In this document: positions 17,490 through 27,011 of the stretch, in pieces
How positions within the stretch are numbered: the first letter of the stretch is position 1
Layout: each line of letters begins with the position of its first letter
Source: an uncultured Lachnospiraceae bacterium
GTDB taxonomy: Bacteria > Bacillota > Clostridia > Lachnospirales > Lachnospiraceae
NCBI GenBank assembly: GCA_947166195.1
Contig: CAMVDF010000005.1
Location: forward strand, 1-32,079
Direction: 5' to 3'
DNA length: 32,079 nt
Translations under genes and position numbers: made by a program
Notes under the pieces: generated by a model
The model's input: the letters and a program-made list of their open reading frames with translations, nothing else
The model's database searches: none
What the model was told of the DNA's origin: nothing

Positions 17490-17734
17490 CGGACGCAGGT
17501 ACTGTTTTTCGACGTTCTTTTTCGAGCCGTACTGATACTTGGAAAGTACTCGCAGAACAGGGATGCCGGTACATGGATGTACCGGCAAGGCCGCATGAAC
17601 ACGGATGTGAATTGAGGCCGACCCGTGACGCTCGCAAAGAATATATGCACTTTCCTAGTATCATAGGCGAGAAAAAACTAACGAGAAAAACAGTAACTGC
17701 GTCAGCGAAAAACAGTATAGAAAAAGGAACAACC

Positions 17735-18601
17735 ATGTACATTTCTGATAAATGGAAAGAATATGAAGTAATAGATGCCACTCAGGGCGAAAAACTTGAG
17801 CGTTGGGGAGACTATATCCTCGTCCGCCCCGATCCGCAGGTAATCTGGAACACTCCAAAGGAGAATCCCCTGTGGCACAAAGCCAACGGAATATACCACA
17901 GGAGCAGCAAAGGCGGCGGAAGCTGGGAATTCCGTGACCTTCCGGAGGAATGGCAGATCCACTACGGACAGCTCACCTTTAACCTCAAACCCTTTGCCTT
18001 CAAACACACCGGCCTCTTTCCCGAGCAGGCCGCAAACTGGGACTGGGCAGCGGATCTCATAAAAACCAGCGGCAGACAGATCAGGATACTGAACCTTTTT
18101 GCCTATACCGGAGGTGCTACCATGTCAGCAGTGCTTGCGGGAGCTCATGTCACCCATGTGGATGCCTCAAAGGGCATGACAGGCTGGGCAAAGGAAAATG
18201 AGACGGCATCAAAGCTGCCCCATACATCCTTTCGTTATATAGTCGAAGACTGCGTCAGATTTGTGGATCGTGAGATCAGACGAGAAAGCAGATATGATGC
18301 CATCATCATGGATCCTCCCTCCTACGGCAGGGGCCCGAAGGGCGAGATCTGGAAGCTGGAGGACTGCGTCTTTCCGCTTTTGCAAAAGACGGAAAAACTG
18401 CTTTCCGATGATCCGCTCTTCTTTTTGATCAATTCCTATACAACAGGACTGCAGAGTGCGGTACTCACCTATATGATGAAGCTTGCGTTCAAAAACAGGA
18501 AAACGAAACTTATAGAAGCAGATGAAGTGGGACTTCCCGTAAAGGATGCGGGCACAGTACTTCCCTGCGGCTGTTCCGGAAGGACGGTATTTGGCGGATG
18601 A
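17735..18601 (+). CDS. Class I SAM-dependent (rRNA-type) methyltransferase
   Basis: ILNLFAYTGGATMSAVLAGAHVTHVDASKGMTGWAKEN and IIMDPPSYGRGPKGE motifs; start chosen at 17735 (MYISDKW) after aaaggaac. Confidence 0.85.
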   Translation: MYISDKWKEYEVIDATQGEKLERWGDYILVRPDPQVIWNTPKENPLWHKANGIYHRSSKGGGSWEFRDLPEEWQIHYGQLTFNLKPFAFKHTGLFPEQAANWDWAADLIKTSGRQIRILNLFAYTGGATMSAVLAGAHVTHVDASKGMTGWAKENETASKLPHTSFRYIVEDCVRFVDREIRRESRYDAIIMDPPSYGRGPKGEIWKLEDCVFPLLQKTEKLLSDDPLFFLINSYTTGLQSAVLTYMMKLAFKNRKTKLIEADEVGLPVKDAGTVLPCGCSGRTVFGG

Positions 18602-21144
18602 AGGATATCCTTACAAAAATTCTCGGCTTTGCCGTCATATTTGCCGTATCGATAATGGTGATCAGTTCCTTCATGAACCGCGGGAGCACGGATATGACTG
18701 TGGATATGGAAAAGGCTTCCCTGCCTGTCGTTGCCATCAAAATGCCCGGAGGTACCATCAACAGGCTCTACGGCTACACAGGAGAGGTGGATGTATCAAA
18801 GATCCGTGGCTGCATAACCCAGCTTGACGAAAAGAGGGGACTTTCTTTTATTATACGAAAATACGGCGCCGACGTGAACGGACTCTACTTTGAGGTCAGG
18901 AGCATGGACGGAGAAAGGCTCATCGAAAAGACCCGGATAAAGGATGTGAAGGACCATCCGGATGAGATCGAGGGGAGTCTCAAAGTCAAGGATCTCATCG
19001 ATGAAAATACCGAGTACAGCCTTTGCATCGGCTTTCCTGACGGCAAGGGCAGAGATGTCAGATATTATACCAGGGTGATCTACAACAATGAACTGAGAGC
19101 CGGGGAGCTTTCCGATTTTGTCAGGGACTTTTCAAAGGCGACCCTGAACAAGGAGGAGGCGAGATCCGTTGCCATGTATCTGGAAAGTAACGAGCTTGGC
19201 GACAATACGGATTTTGCTCATGTGAACATCCATTCCAGCTTTGACCAGATCACCTTTGGAAACCTGCGTCCCGAGATAATAAGTGACATGGATGTAAAGA
19301 TCTACGATATGGGCGTAAACGGCGGATTTTTCGGCAACTCCTACCGTATAGAGGCGGGACCGGAGGGCCTTCGCCACGAGTATGAGGTGAACGAGTTTTT
19401 CAGGCTCAGGATCAGTCCGAAGAGGATCTATCTCATAGATTTTGAACGAACCATGAAAGAGGTCTTCATACCTGACAAGGATCATTTCATAAATGACAAG
19501 ATCATGTTCGGGATCACCGACAATGACATAAATTTCCTGGAGAACAACGACGGCGATATCGTTGCCTTTGTCCAGAACGGAGCGCTCTATTGCTACAGAG
19601 GAGTCAACAACCGGGTGGTCAAGGTCTTTTCATTTTTTGACGAGGAAAACAATGACGAGCGTACCAGGCTGTCCGATCACGACATCAAGATACTATCGGT
19701 TGACGAGGGCGGAAACATCCGGTTTCTGCTTTACGGATATATGAACAGAGGCAGGCATGAGGGAGAGGTCCTGGCAGGGGTATATTATTATGACAGTTCG
19801 CTGAATACTATAGAGGAAGAGGTTGTCATACCCTATGACGGTTCCTATGCCCGGATCAAGAGCAACCTGGATCTGCTTGCTTTTGAGGACAGGGCAAACA
19901 ATTTCTACTTTTATCTGTCGGATACGATCTATAGGATCAGGATGGGCTCGGCCAGGACCGAGATCCTGGCCTCTGATATCGGTGTGGACGATTTTGTGGT
20001 ATCTGACAGTTCAGGGCTTGTTGCATGGACCGATGAACTGGTGAAGGTCGGCTCGGCAGATACCATGGGTGTCAATTCCGAAAACAGTGAGATAACCTTT
20101 CTGGATCTGTCCACGGGAGAGAGGAGGCTTATCAAGGCCGGACCCGGAATGATCAGCGTGCCTGTCGGCTTCATAGGAGAGGACCTGGTCTACGGAGCCG
20201 TGGATTCGAGCGGGATAATCAGGACCGCTGCGGGAACGGCAAGGCTGGTCATGAAGTATCTCTATATTGAAAGCCCGAAGGGCGAGATTTTGAAGGAATA
20301 CGATGCAAAGGACAGGTATATTTCAAGGGTCGAGATAAAGGACAATGCGATAAATATTGAAAAGATCCTGCTTGACAGCCAGGGTACGGTGGTGAATGTG
20401 GAAAGTGACCAGATAGTGGGAAGCGGGCGGACAAAGGATACCCATACCTCCATTCTTTCCGTTCTGACCGAGGAAACGGAGACTATCGTGGAGATGCAGG
20501 TCTATCAGGATATCAGGACAGATTCCCTGCAGCTTCTGACTCCAAAGGAGGTTGTTTATGAAGGCGGGCGCAATGTCGATATAGAAGGTTCGTCAAAGGT
20601 CAGTGACGAGACCTATATTGTCTATTCAAAGGGACTGATCTCAGGTATTTACAGCAGTCTTTCCGGTGCCATAGAAAAGGCCGACGAGGATGCCGGTGTG
20701 GTGGTCTTTGATGTGAACAAGTATGCCTGGGCAAAAACCGGAAAGGAAAGCGAAAAGAGCATTCCTCTGGAAGAGATATCGGAGTTTACCGGAAATTCTC
20801 TCTATGACTGCCTGTCGGCCATGCTGGAGTATACAGGAAAAAAGGCTGATATCAAAGGTGATGTTGAAAGAGGAGTATCCCCCATAGAGATACTGCAGGA
20901 TAATATGGACGCCGAGATCCTGAATCTTGAAGGCTGCACTTTGGACGAGGTTCTCTACTATGTATCCTCCGACCGCCTGGTGCTGGCACCTTCAAGGGTA
21001 CAGACGCTGCTCATCACGGGATATGATACCAAAAACATCGAAGTACTGAACCCTGCAGAAGAGAGCGTTCACAAGATCGGCTTAAACGACGCCAAAGAAC
21101 TCTTTGAGAGCAGGGGAAACGAATTCATCAGCTATGTAAGGTAA
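18598..21144 (+). CDS. Membrane-anchored hypothetical protein with beta-propeller-like body and C39-like C-terminal segment
   Basis: N-terminal TM KILGFAVIFAVSIMVISSFM; C-terminal SLYDCLSAMLEYTG...VQTLLITGYDTKNIEVLNP; 4-nt overlap with upstream gene. Confidence 0.6.
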   Translation: MKDILTKILGFAVIFAVSIMVISSFMNRGSTDMTVDMEKASLPVVAIKMPGGTINRLYGYTGEVDVSKIRGCITQLDEKRGLSFIIRKYGADVNGLYFEVRSMDGERLIEKTRIKDVKDHPDEIEGSLKVKDLIDENTEYSLCIGFPDGKGRDVRYYTRVIYNNELRAGELSDFVRDFSKATLNKEEARSVAMYLESNELGDNTDFAHVNIHSSFDQITFGNLRPEIISDMDVKIYDMGVNGGFFGNSYRIEAGPEGLRHEYEVNEFFRLRISPKRIYLIDFERTMKEVFIPDKDHFINDKIMFGITDNDINFLENNDGDIVAFVQNGALYCYRGVNNRVVKVFSFFDEENNDERTRLSDHDIKILSVDEGGNIRFLLYGYMNRGRHEGEVLAGVYYYDSSLNTIEEEVVIPYDGSYARIKSNLDLLAFEDRANNFYFYLSDTIYRIRMGSARTEILASDIGVDDFVVSDSSGLVAWTDELVKVGSADTMGVNSENSEITFLDLSTGERRLIKAGPGMISVPVGFIGEDLVYGAVDSSGIIRTAAGTARLVMKYLYIESPKGEILKEYDAKDRYISRVEIKDNAINIEKILLDSQGTVVNVESDQIVGSGRTKDTHTSILSVLTEETETIVEMQVYQDIRTDSLQLLTPKEVVYEGGRNVDIEGSSKVSDETYIVYSKGLISGIYSSLSGAIEKADEDAGVVVFDVNKYAWAKTGKESEKSIPLEEISEFTGNSLYDCLSAMLEYTGKKADIKGDVERGVSPIEILQDNMDAEILNLEGCTLDEVLYYVSSDRLVLAPSRVQTLLITGYDTKNIEVLNPAEESVHKIGLNDAKELFESRGNEFISYVR

Positions 21145-21146
21145 GT

Positions 21147-22337
21147 TTACTCTTCAGTCAACTCCCCCTTCATGTAGCGATCCACAAAGGACTGTATCCT
21201 TCCGATGGGATTCAGCAGATCGCTGATGGATGAGTCATGGTTCAGTGTGTCTATGATGTAGGCGATATACTTGCTCATATCGCAGGAAATGTACCATTCC
21301 CTTTTGAGTAGTTCAGGCATCTGATAGATGAGGTTTGTTGTGAGAACCCCGCTGATGATGCCGTCCTCGTAGGCTTTGTCAAATCTTTCGATCCCTTTTG
21401 TGAAAAGTCCGAAGGTTGCTGCCAGATAGATTCGGCGGGCCTTGCGCTGTTTCAAAGACATGGCGACCTCCAGGGAGGTATCTCCTGAGGAGATCATATC
21501 GTCGACTACGATGATATCCTTGCCTTCGACATCCGTTCCCAGAAATTCATGTGAGACCACAGGATTTCTGCCGCCCACAACCCTTGTATAATCACGTCTT
21601 TTGTAGAACATTCCCATATCAAGCCCAAGGACATTTGCAAAATAGATGGCCCGGCTCATGCCGCCCTCATCCGGACTTACCACAAGCATATGCTCGGCAT
21701 CGACGGAGAGATCCTTTACATTTGACAAAAGTCCCTTGATGAACTGATAGGAGGGCTGTATGGTCTCAAAACCGCTTAAGGGTATGGAATTCTGAACCCT
21801 GGCATCATGGGCATCAAAGGTTATGATATTGTCAACACCCATCTTGACAAGCTCCTGCAGTGCCAGTGCACAGTCAAGGGATTCCCTTGCGGCTCTGGTA
21901 TGCTGACGGCTTTCATAGAGGAAGGGCATAATGACTGTGATCCGTCTTGCCTTGCCTCCGACGGCTGCTATGATCCTTTTGAGGTTCTGGTAGTGATCGT
22001 CCGGGGACATATGATTGATCTCACCGGAAATAGAATAAGTCACGCTGTAGTTGCAGACATCAACTATGAGATAGAGGTCCATGCCTCTGACAGATTCCAT
22101 GATCATGCCCTTTGCTTCGCCTGTTCCAAAGCGGGGCAGCTGTGCTTCTACGAGATAGGTATCCCTGTGATAACCGGAATAGACGAGGGAGTCTTTCTGT
22201 TCGTCCTCACGCTCCCTGCGCCATTTTACCAAAAATGAATCGATCTTTTCGCAAAGGGGTAGGGTGCCGGTCAGGGGAACCACTCCCAGAGATCCGATGG
22301 GTACAGTGTCCAGTTTCCTTTTGTCGTGGGTTGACAT
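21147..22337 (-). CDS. prs: Ribose-phosphate pyrophosphokinase (long form, ~396 aa)
   Basis: DIIVVDDMISSGDT PRPP loop, FYKRRDY, ITFDAHDARVQ. Confidence 0.85.
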   Translation of the reverse strand: MSTHDKRKLDTVPIGSLGVVPLTGTLPLCEKIDSFLVKWRREREDEQKDSLVYSGYHRDTYLVEAQLPRFGTGEAKGMIMESVRGMDLYLIVDVCNYSVTYSISGEINHMSPDDHYQNLKRIIAAVGGKARRITVIMPFLYESRQHTRAARESLDCALALQELVKMGVDNIITFDAHDARVQNSIPLSGFETIQPSYQFIKGLLSNVKDLSVDAEHMLVVSPDEGGMSRAIYFANVLGLDMGMFYKRRDYTRVVGGRNPVVSHEFLGTDVEGKDIIVVDDMISSGDTSLEVAMSLKQRKARRIYLAATFGLFTKGIERFDKAYEDGIISGVLTTNLIYQMPELLKREWYISCDMSKYIAYIIDTLNHDSSISDLLNPIGRIQSFVDRYMKGELTEE

Positions 22338-23302
22338 TATGCCTGCCTCCGTTTCATCAATCGGATATCCTCGCCTGTAAACCGGATCAGTTCGTAGCTA
22401 CCAAGGATCCTCGAAAACGAGCGCTCGGAATAATTGTCCTTGAGCTGCTCCAAAGAAAGGTTGCTGGAAATGATGGTCGGTTTCCTGGCATTGTCCCGTT
22501 CATTCAATATCTGAAAGAGCTCAGCGGCCGTAACGGTCGCGGAATTCATCACTTCCGTTCCCAGATCGTCTATGATCAGGAGCGAACAGTCAAACAGGCT
22601 GTTGTAAGCATCCTCATCAAATGTCTGGCCGTTCCTTCTGAATACATGGCCGTTTAATAGTTCAAAGAGCCTCAGGGCCGTGAGATATATGACGGAATAA
22701 CCCTCATCTATAAGTCTTTCGGCAATACAGTTTGTGATAAACGTCTTGCCACTCCCCACATTTCCATAGAATAGCATATTTACATAGTTTTTTGCAAACG
22801 AATCGACGAAGTCTTCGGCCAGGGTCCGGATCTTTTTCATCTGGATGAGAGTGTCCCCGGAAAAGTATTCATAGGAAAAGGTGTCGAAATTTTCTTCCCT
22901 GAGTTTCGGATAAATGTCTGACTGCCGGTACATGACATCTATGATCTTTTGTTTCAGGCAGTGGCATCTGGTTCCGTTCACAAAACCGGTATCTTTGCAG
23001 TCAGGGCAGTCATAGACCGGCTGAAGATATGAGGGATCGTAGCCGGCAGCCTTCATGAGGGAGGCTTTTTTTGCGGAAAGTTCGTCGATCCTTTTGAGAG
23101 AGGTCTCTGTGCTCCTGCCCTCCGTGATACTTTGGATGGCGGCCTCAGCTCCCGTATCGGCGATCTGTGCATCTATCTCCTTCAGGGCCGGGATCCTGCC
23201 GTATACTTCCCTTTTTCTTTCGTCAGAAAGAGCGCGGTTTTTCCGTCTGGTCTCTTCGTAGGAGGACATTATCTCATTGAATTGACGGTGACTGAAGATC
23301 AT
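22337..23302 (-). CDS. dnaC: DnaC/DnaI-type helicase loader ATPase
   Basis: YDCPDCKDTGFVNGTRCHC zinc motif, Walker A GNVGSGKT, Walker B LLIIDDLGTE. Confidence 0.9.
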   Translation of the reverse strand: MIFSHRQFNEIMSSYEETRRKNRALSDERKREVYGRIPALKEIDAQIADTGAEAAIQSITEGRSTETSLKRIDELSAKKASLMKAAGYDPSYLQPVYDCPDCKDTGFVNGTRCHCLKQKIIDVMYRQSDIYPKLREENFDTFSYEYFSGDTLIQMKKIRTLAEDFVDSFAKNYVNMLFYGNVGSGKTFITNCIAERLIDEGYSVIYLTALRLFELLNGHVFRRNGQTFDEDAYNSLFDCSLLIIDDLGTEVMNSATVTAAELFQILNERDNARKPTIISSNLSLEQLKDNYSERSFSRILGSYELIRFTGEDIRLMKRRQA

Positions 23303-24396
23303 GACGGCTTACCTGCCCTTGCCAGGCTTTTTTCTGTGAGCTCCTTTTCAAGAGCATCCATATCGTAATCCCTTTCAGAGAAATTTTTGAAACGGTTGGG
23401 TGCGGAAGCGGAGCCGGAAGCAGTCTTTTTGGGATACTCCCTTTTTGCGCTTTGGGCATATTCCCTGTCAAGTGCCTCTATATCGGAAAGATCCTTCACA
23501 CCCTGGGCATACCATTTTGAAAGAATGGTATCCGCATAGGTGAAGCTGGGCTTGGCAAGTCTTTTGATCGTGCGGGATGCGGCCTCCTGTATTATGGAAA
23601 TATCAAAGCCGTATTCGCTCTCCCATTTGGAGAGGTAATCATACTCCGTGGGAGTGAAGTGTCTGTCGCTGATGCCGAACTCCTTCATCAGGGCATAGAC
23701 ATTCTTGTTGTGGAACTTTGTATATTCTTTTGCTTCATCGACACTGTGGATGCCTTTTTCGTTCCAGGAGAAGGCTACCTCCATGAAATATTTCATGTTG
23801 TTTCCGCCGCAGTCGATGCAGTGCTCAACGAGATATTCTATGAGGTCGACGGGAAAGCCCAGCTCATCATACATGAAAAGGATGTTTTCCATGTCGGTAC
23901 GGGAAAGTGTCTGGCGAAGGTATGATTCAACGGCAAAAATGAGCTGTCTGACATCCTCTTTTTTGCTGAAGGTTGCAAGCTTTGAGGCAGAGTAGCCGTG
24001 AAGCTCCGGTTTCTTTTTTTCCTTTCCCATGTATACGGAAGAAAGGGAAGCAGAGGAGCTGTTTGCCTGAACAACATCCTCGGGACCGTCGTAGGGCAGA
24101 TCGGCGGGATCGTTCAGGGTGATGCCGCAGATGCTGTGATCCTCCTCAAAATCCAGGGTTATGATGCCGGCTCTGGACCAATAGAGCAGTGCACGGCACA
24201 CATCCTTTTCGGTATAATTAAAACGGTCGGCGATGGAAGAGACATCAACAGCTATATCAGAGCTGATGCATCTGATCAGATACAGATAGATCTTCAGCTG
24301 TGCCTCATTGGCTCCCGAAAGATAATTGTCAATGAAGACATTGGATATTATGGTGTTGCCGCTGAAACGGCTGCCGCGTAACCTTATCGAATCCAT
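23299..24396 (-). CDS. DnaD domain replication protein
   Basis: C-terminal DnaD-like region (YLSKWESEYGFDISIIQEAASRTIKRLAKPSFTYADTILSKWYAQGVKDLSDIE); starts at 24396 with SD gggag. Confidence 0.85.
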   Translation of the reverse strand: MDSIRLRGSRFSGNTIISNVFIDNYLSGANEAQLKIYLYLIRCISSDIAVDVSSIADRFNYTEKDVCRALLYWSRAGIITLDFEEDHSICGITLNDPADLPYDGPEDVVQANSSSASLSSVYMGKEKKKPELHGYSASKLATFSKKEDVRQLIFAVESYLRQTLSRTDMENILFMYDELGFPVDLIEYLVEHCIDCGGNNMKYFMEVAFSWNEKGIHSVDEAKEYTKFHNKNVYALMKEFGISDRHFTPTEYDYLSKWESEYGFDISIIQEAASRTIKRLAKPSFTYADTILSKWYAQGVKDLSDIEALDREYAQSAKREYPKKTASGSASAPNRFKNFSERDYDMDALEKELTEKSLARAGKPS

Positions 24397-24503
24397 TTTT
24401 TCTCCCGATTCATCATCTTTTTTCCGAAAACGATTTGGAGTATAGCACAACGGATCTTAAAATGAAACAGGGCAAAACGGCCCCCGGTCTGCAAGTGGCA
24501 TGA

Positions 24504-24512
24504 TGTGGATAA
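24504..24512 (-). promoter_or_regulatory. Perfect DnaA box (TTATCCACA) upstream of dnaD-dnaC-prs
   Basis: TGTGGATAA on + strand at 24504-24512. Confidence 0.6.
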
Positions 24513-24616
24513 AGTGGGAAATGTTATATTTTTTTGAGTGACAGGTTTGTACTAAAAAAATAACATACAGTTCTTTTGAAGACAGGTTGGAAAAATTTTG
24601 TTGATATTGTGGAAAG

Positions 24617-25999
24617 TTACTTTTTCAGCAGATCCTCCCCGATCTTTACTACATTTCCCGCACCCATGGTTATCAACAGATCCCCGTTGATACAATTTTC
24701 CAGAATAAATTTTTCTATCTCCTCAAAGGAGGGAAGATACCTGCATGAAACGCCCGCTTCATCAAGCTTTTCAGCGAGTGTGAGGGAACTGATGCCCAGT
24801 GTATCGGTCTCTCTGGCAGCATAGATGTCGGCCAGGATCACCTCGTCCGCAAGGCTCAGAGCCTTTGCAAATTCATTCAAAAGAGCTTTGGTCCTGGAGT
24901 AGGTGTGAGGCTGGAATACGCACCAGATCTTATTATGCGGATATTTCTCCGCGGCGGTCAGGGTCGCTTTTATCTCCGTGGGATGATGGGCATAATCGTC
25001 TATGATGGTAAAACCGTTTTTCTTTCCCTTGAACTCAAAACGCCTGTCGGTTCCGGAAAAACTTTTGAGGGCCTTTCTGATGTCGTCAAAGGGAACATCA
25101 AGAAGTCTTGCCGCAGCGATGGCGGCGCATGCATTTGAGACATTGTGCTCCCCGGGAACCGAAAGAGAAAAGTCTTCCTTTTTTCCTTCGAAATCTGCGG
25201 TAAAGGAGGGATGTCCAAGCTCATCATAGGTTATGCCGGATGCCGACACATCAAAGCCCTCTCCGATCCCAAAGGTCAACACTTTGCAGGTGAGCTCTTT
25301 TGTGATCTCTTTCAGGTCAGGGATCTGTCCGTTTATGATGAGAGTGCCGTCATCCGGCAAAAGCTTTGCAAAAGAGGTGAAGGAATGTCTGATGTCGTCA
25401 ATATCCCTGAAAAAGTCCAGATGATCCGCATCGATGTTCAGTATGACCGCGATCTTCGGGAAAAAGCTCAAAAAGGAATTTGTATACTCGCAGGCCTCCA
25501 TGACGAAGTATCTGTCGGAGCCGATCCTGAAATTTCCGCCTATTGACGGCAGGATGCCGCCTATGGAAGAGGTCGGATCGTAACCCGAATCCAGGAGTAT
25601 CTGGGTGATCATGGAGGTTGTGGTGGTCTTTCCGTGAGTACCTGCCACGGCCAGAGGCAGTTCATACTGCTTCATGACCTGTCCGAGAAGTTCCGCCCTG
25701 GTCATGATCGGGATGTTTCTGCTTTTTGCCGTCATTATCTCGGGGTTGTCGGCTGATATGGCAGCAGTTGCCACGACAACATCGGTATCATCGGGTATGA
25801 AGCCGAGGCTTTGATCATAGCAGATCCTTGCACCGCCGTCTTCAAGCTCCTTTGTCAGTTCCGAGGGCGCCCTGTCCGAACCCGAGACCTTTGCACCCTT
25901 AAACATCAGCAGCTTAGCCAGACCGCTCATGCTGATTCCGCCGATCCCCGTGAAATGTACGCTCAGTGAGCTTATATTATCAAAATCCACGTTATACAT
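24617..25999 (-). CDS. murC: UDP-N-acetylmuramate--L-alanine ligase
   Basis: HFTGIGGISMSGLAKLL, AGTHGKTTTTSM, IIDDYAHHPTEIKATL. Confidence 0.97.
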   Translation of the reverse strand: MYNVDFDNISSLSVHFTGIGGISMSGLAKLLMFKGAKVSGSDRAPSELTKELEDGGARICYDQSLGFIPDDTDVVVATAAISADNPEIMTAKSRNIPIMTRAELLGQVMKQYELPLAVAGTHGKTTTTSMITQILLDSGYDPTSSIGGILPSIGGNFRIGSDRYFVMEACEYTNSFLSFFPKIAVILNIDADHLDFFRDIDDIRHSFTSFAKLLPDDGTLIINGQIPDLKEITKELTCKVLTFGIGEGFDVSASGITYDELGHPSFTADFEGKKEDFSLSVPGEHNVSNACAAIAAARLLDVPFDDIRKALKSFSGTDRRFEFKGKKNGFTIIDDYAHHPTEIKATLTAAEKYPHNKIWCVFQPHTYSRTKALLNEFAKALSLADEVILADIYAARETDTLGISSLTLAEKLDEAGVSCRYLPSFEEIEKFILENCINGDLLITMGAGNVVKIGEDLLKK

Positions 26000-26073
26000 G
26001 TTGTAATACCTTACCTATGCAAAAATCCTGACTTTCCTGTTCTTTCTTTAATATATGTCATCCGCGCCCTTGT

Positions 26074-26102
26074 TGCAAGAGACTATGTAAAATGATATAC
26101 TT
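26074..26102 (+). promoter_or_regulatory. Predicted sigmaA promoter for the deoxysugar operon, TTGCAA-N17-TATACT
   Basis: TTGCAA 26074-26079, 17 nt, TATACT 26097-26102; followed by CTTTAC...GTAAAG dyad 26101-26119. Confidence 0.6.
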
Positions 26103-26132
26103 TACCCTGTATGTAAAGGGGAAAAAACAGGC

Positions 26133-27011
26133 ATGAACGCGAAAAAGATCATAGTCACAGGCTGTAACGGACAGCTTGGAAAAGCCGTAAACAGGCTCTT
26201 CGCAAAAAATGACGCTTACGAGCTCATAAATACGGATATAAACGCTGACATAAAGCTTGACATCACGGATGTGGAAAAGGTCACCTCTTTTGTAAAGGAG
26301 GTCTCACCTTATGCCGTGATAAACTGTGCCGCCTATACCGCTGTGGACAAACAGGAAAGTGACATCGACCTTTCCTACAGGATAAATGCCATAGGTGCAA
26401 GGAACCTTGCCATTGCCTCAAAGGACAGCAAAGCAAAGCTGGTGCATATCTCCACTGATTATGTTTTTCCCGGGGATGCAAAGACTCCCTATACCGAGTT
26501 TGATCCCACGGGACCGAAAAGCGTGTACGGCAGGACAAAGCTTGCCGGCGAGGAATTTGTGAAACAGATGACGGACGCTTTTTTCATAATAAGAACGGCC
26601 TGGCTCTACGGCGACGGCCACAATTTTGCAAAGACCATGCTGAAGCTTTCGGAAAACCATGACGAGGTCAGTGTGGTAGACGATCAGCTGGGCACGCCCA
26701 CGAGTGCATCGGAACTCGCAAAATGCATAGAATACCTGCTTCCCACGGAAAACTACGGTCTGTTCCACGGGACCTGCGAGGGAGATACAAACTGGGCTGA
26801 TTTTGCCGAAAGGATATTTGCCTTTGCCGGAAAGCCCACAAATGTGAAGCACGTGACATCAAAAGAATACGAAAAGATGAATCCGGCATCCGCAAAAAGG
26901 CCGGCATATTCGATACTGGACAACTATATGCTCCGTCTGACCACTCAGTTTTCATTTGCGCCCTGGCAGGATGCACTTGAAGTCTATATTAAAGAGGATC
27001 TGATACTATGA
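26133..27011 (+). CDS. rfbD: dTDP-4-dehydrorhamnose reductase
   Basis: GCNGQLGKAV, STDYVFPGDAKTPYTEFDPTGPKSVYGRTKLAGE. Confidence 0.93.
   Translation: MNAKKIIVTGCNGQLGKAVNRLFAKNDAYELINTDINADIKLDITDVEKVTSFVKEVSPYAVINCAAYTAVDKQESDIDLSYRINAIGARNLAIASKDSKAKLVHISTDYVFPGDAKTPYTEFDPTGPKSVYGRTKLAGEEFVKQMTDAFFIIRTAWLYGDGHNFAKTMLKLSENHDEVSVVDDQLGTPTSASELAKCIEYLLPTENYGLFHGTCEGDTNWADFAERIFAFAGKPTNVKHVTSKEYEKMNPASAKRPAYSILDNYMLRLTTQFSFAPWQDALEVYIKEDLIL

Noticed and set aside
21140-21150. Shared bidirectional terminator between convergent genes at 21144/21147
   Set aside because: Genes are only 2 nt apart and no convincing GC-rich stem with U-tract was seen.
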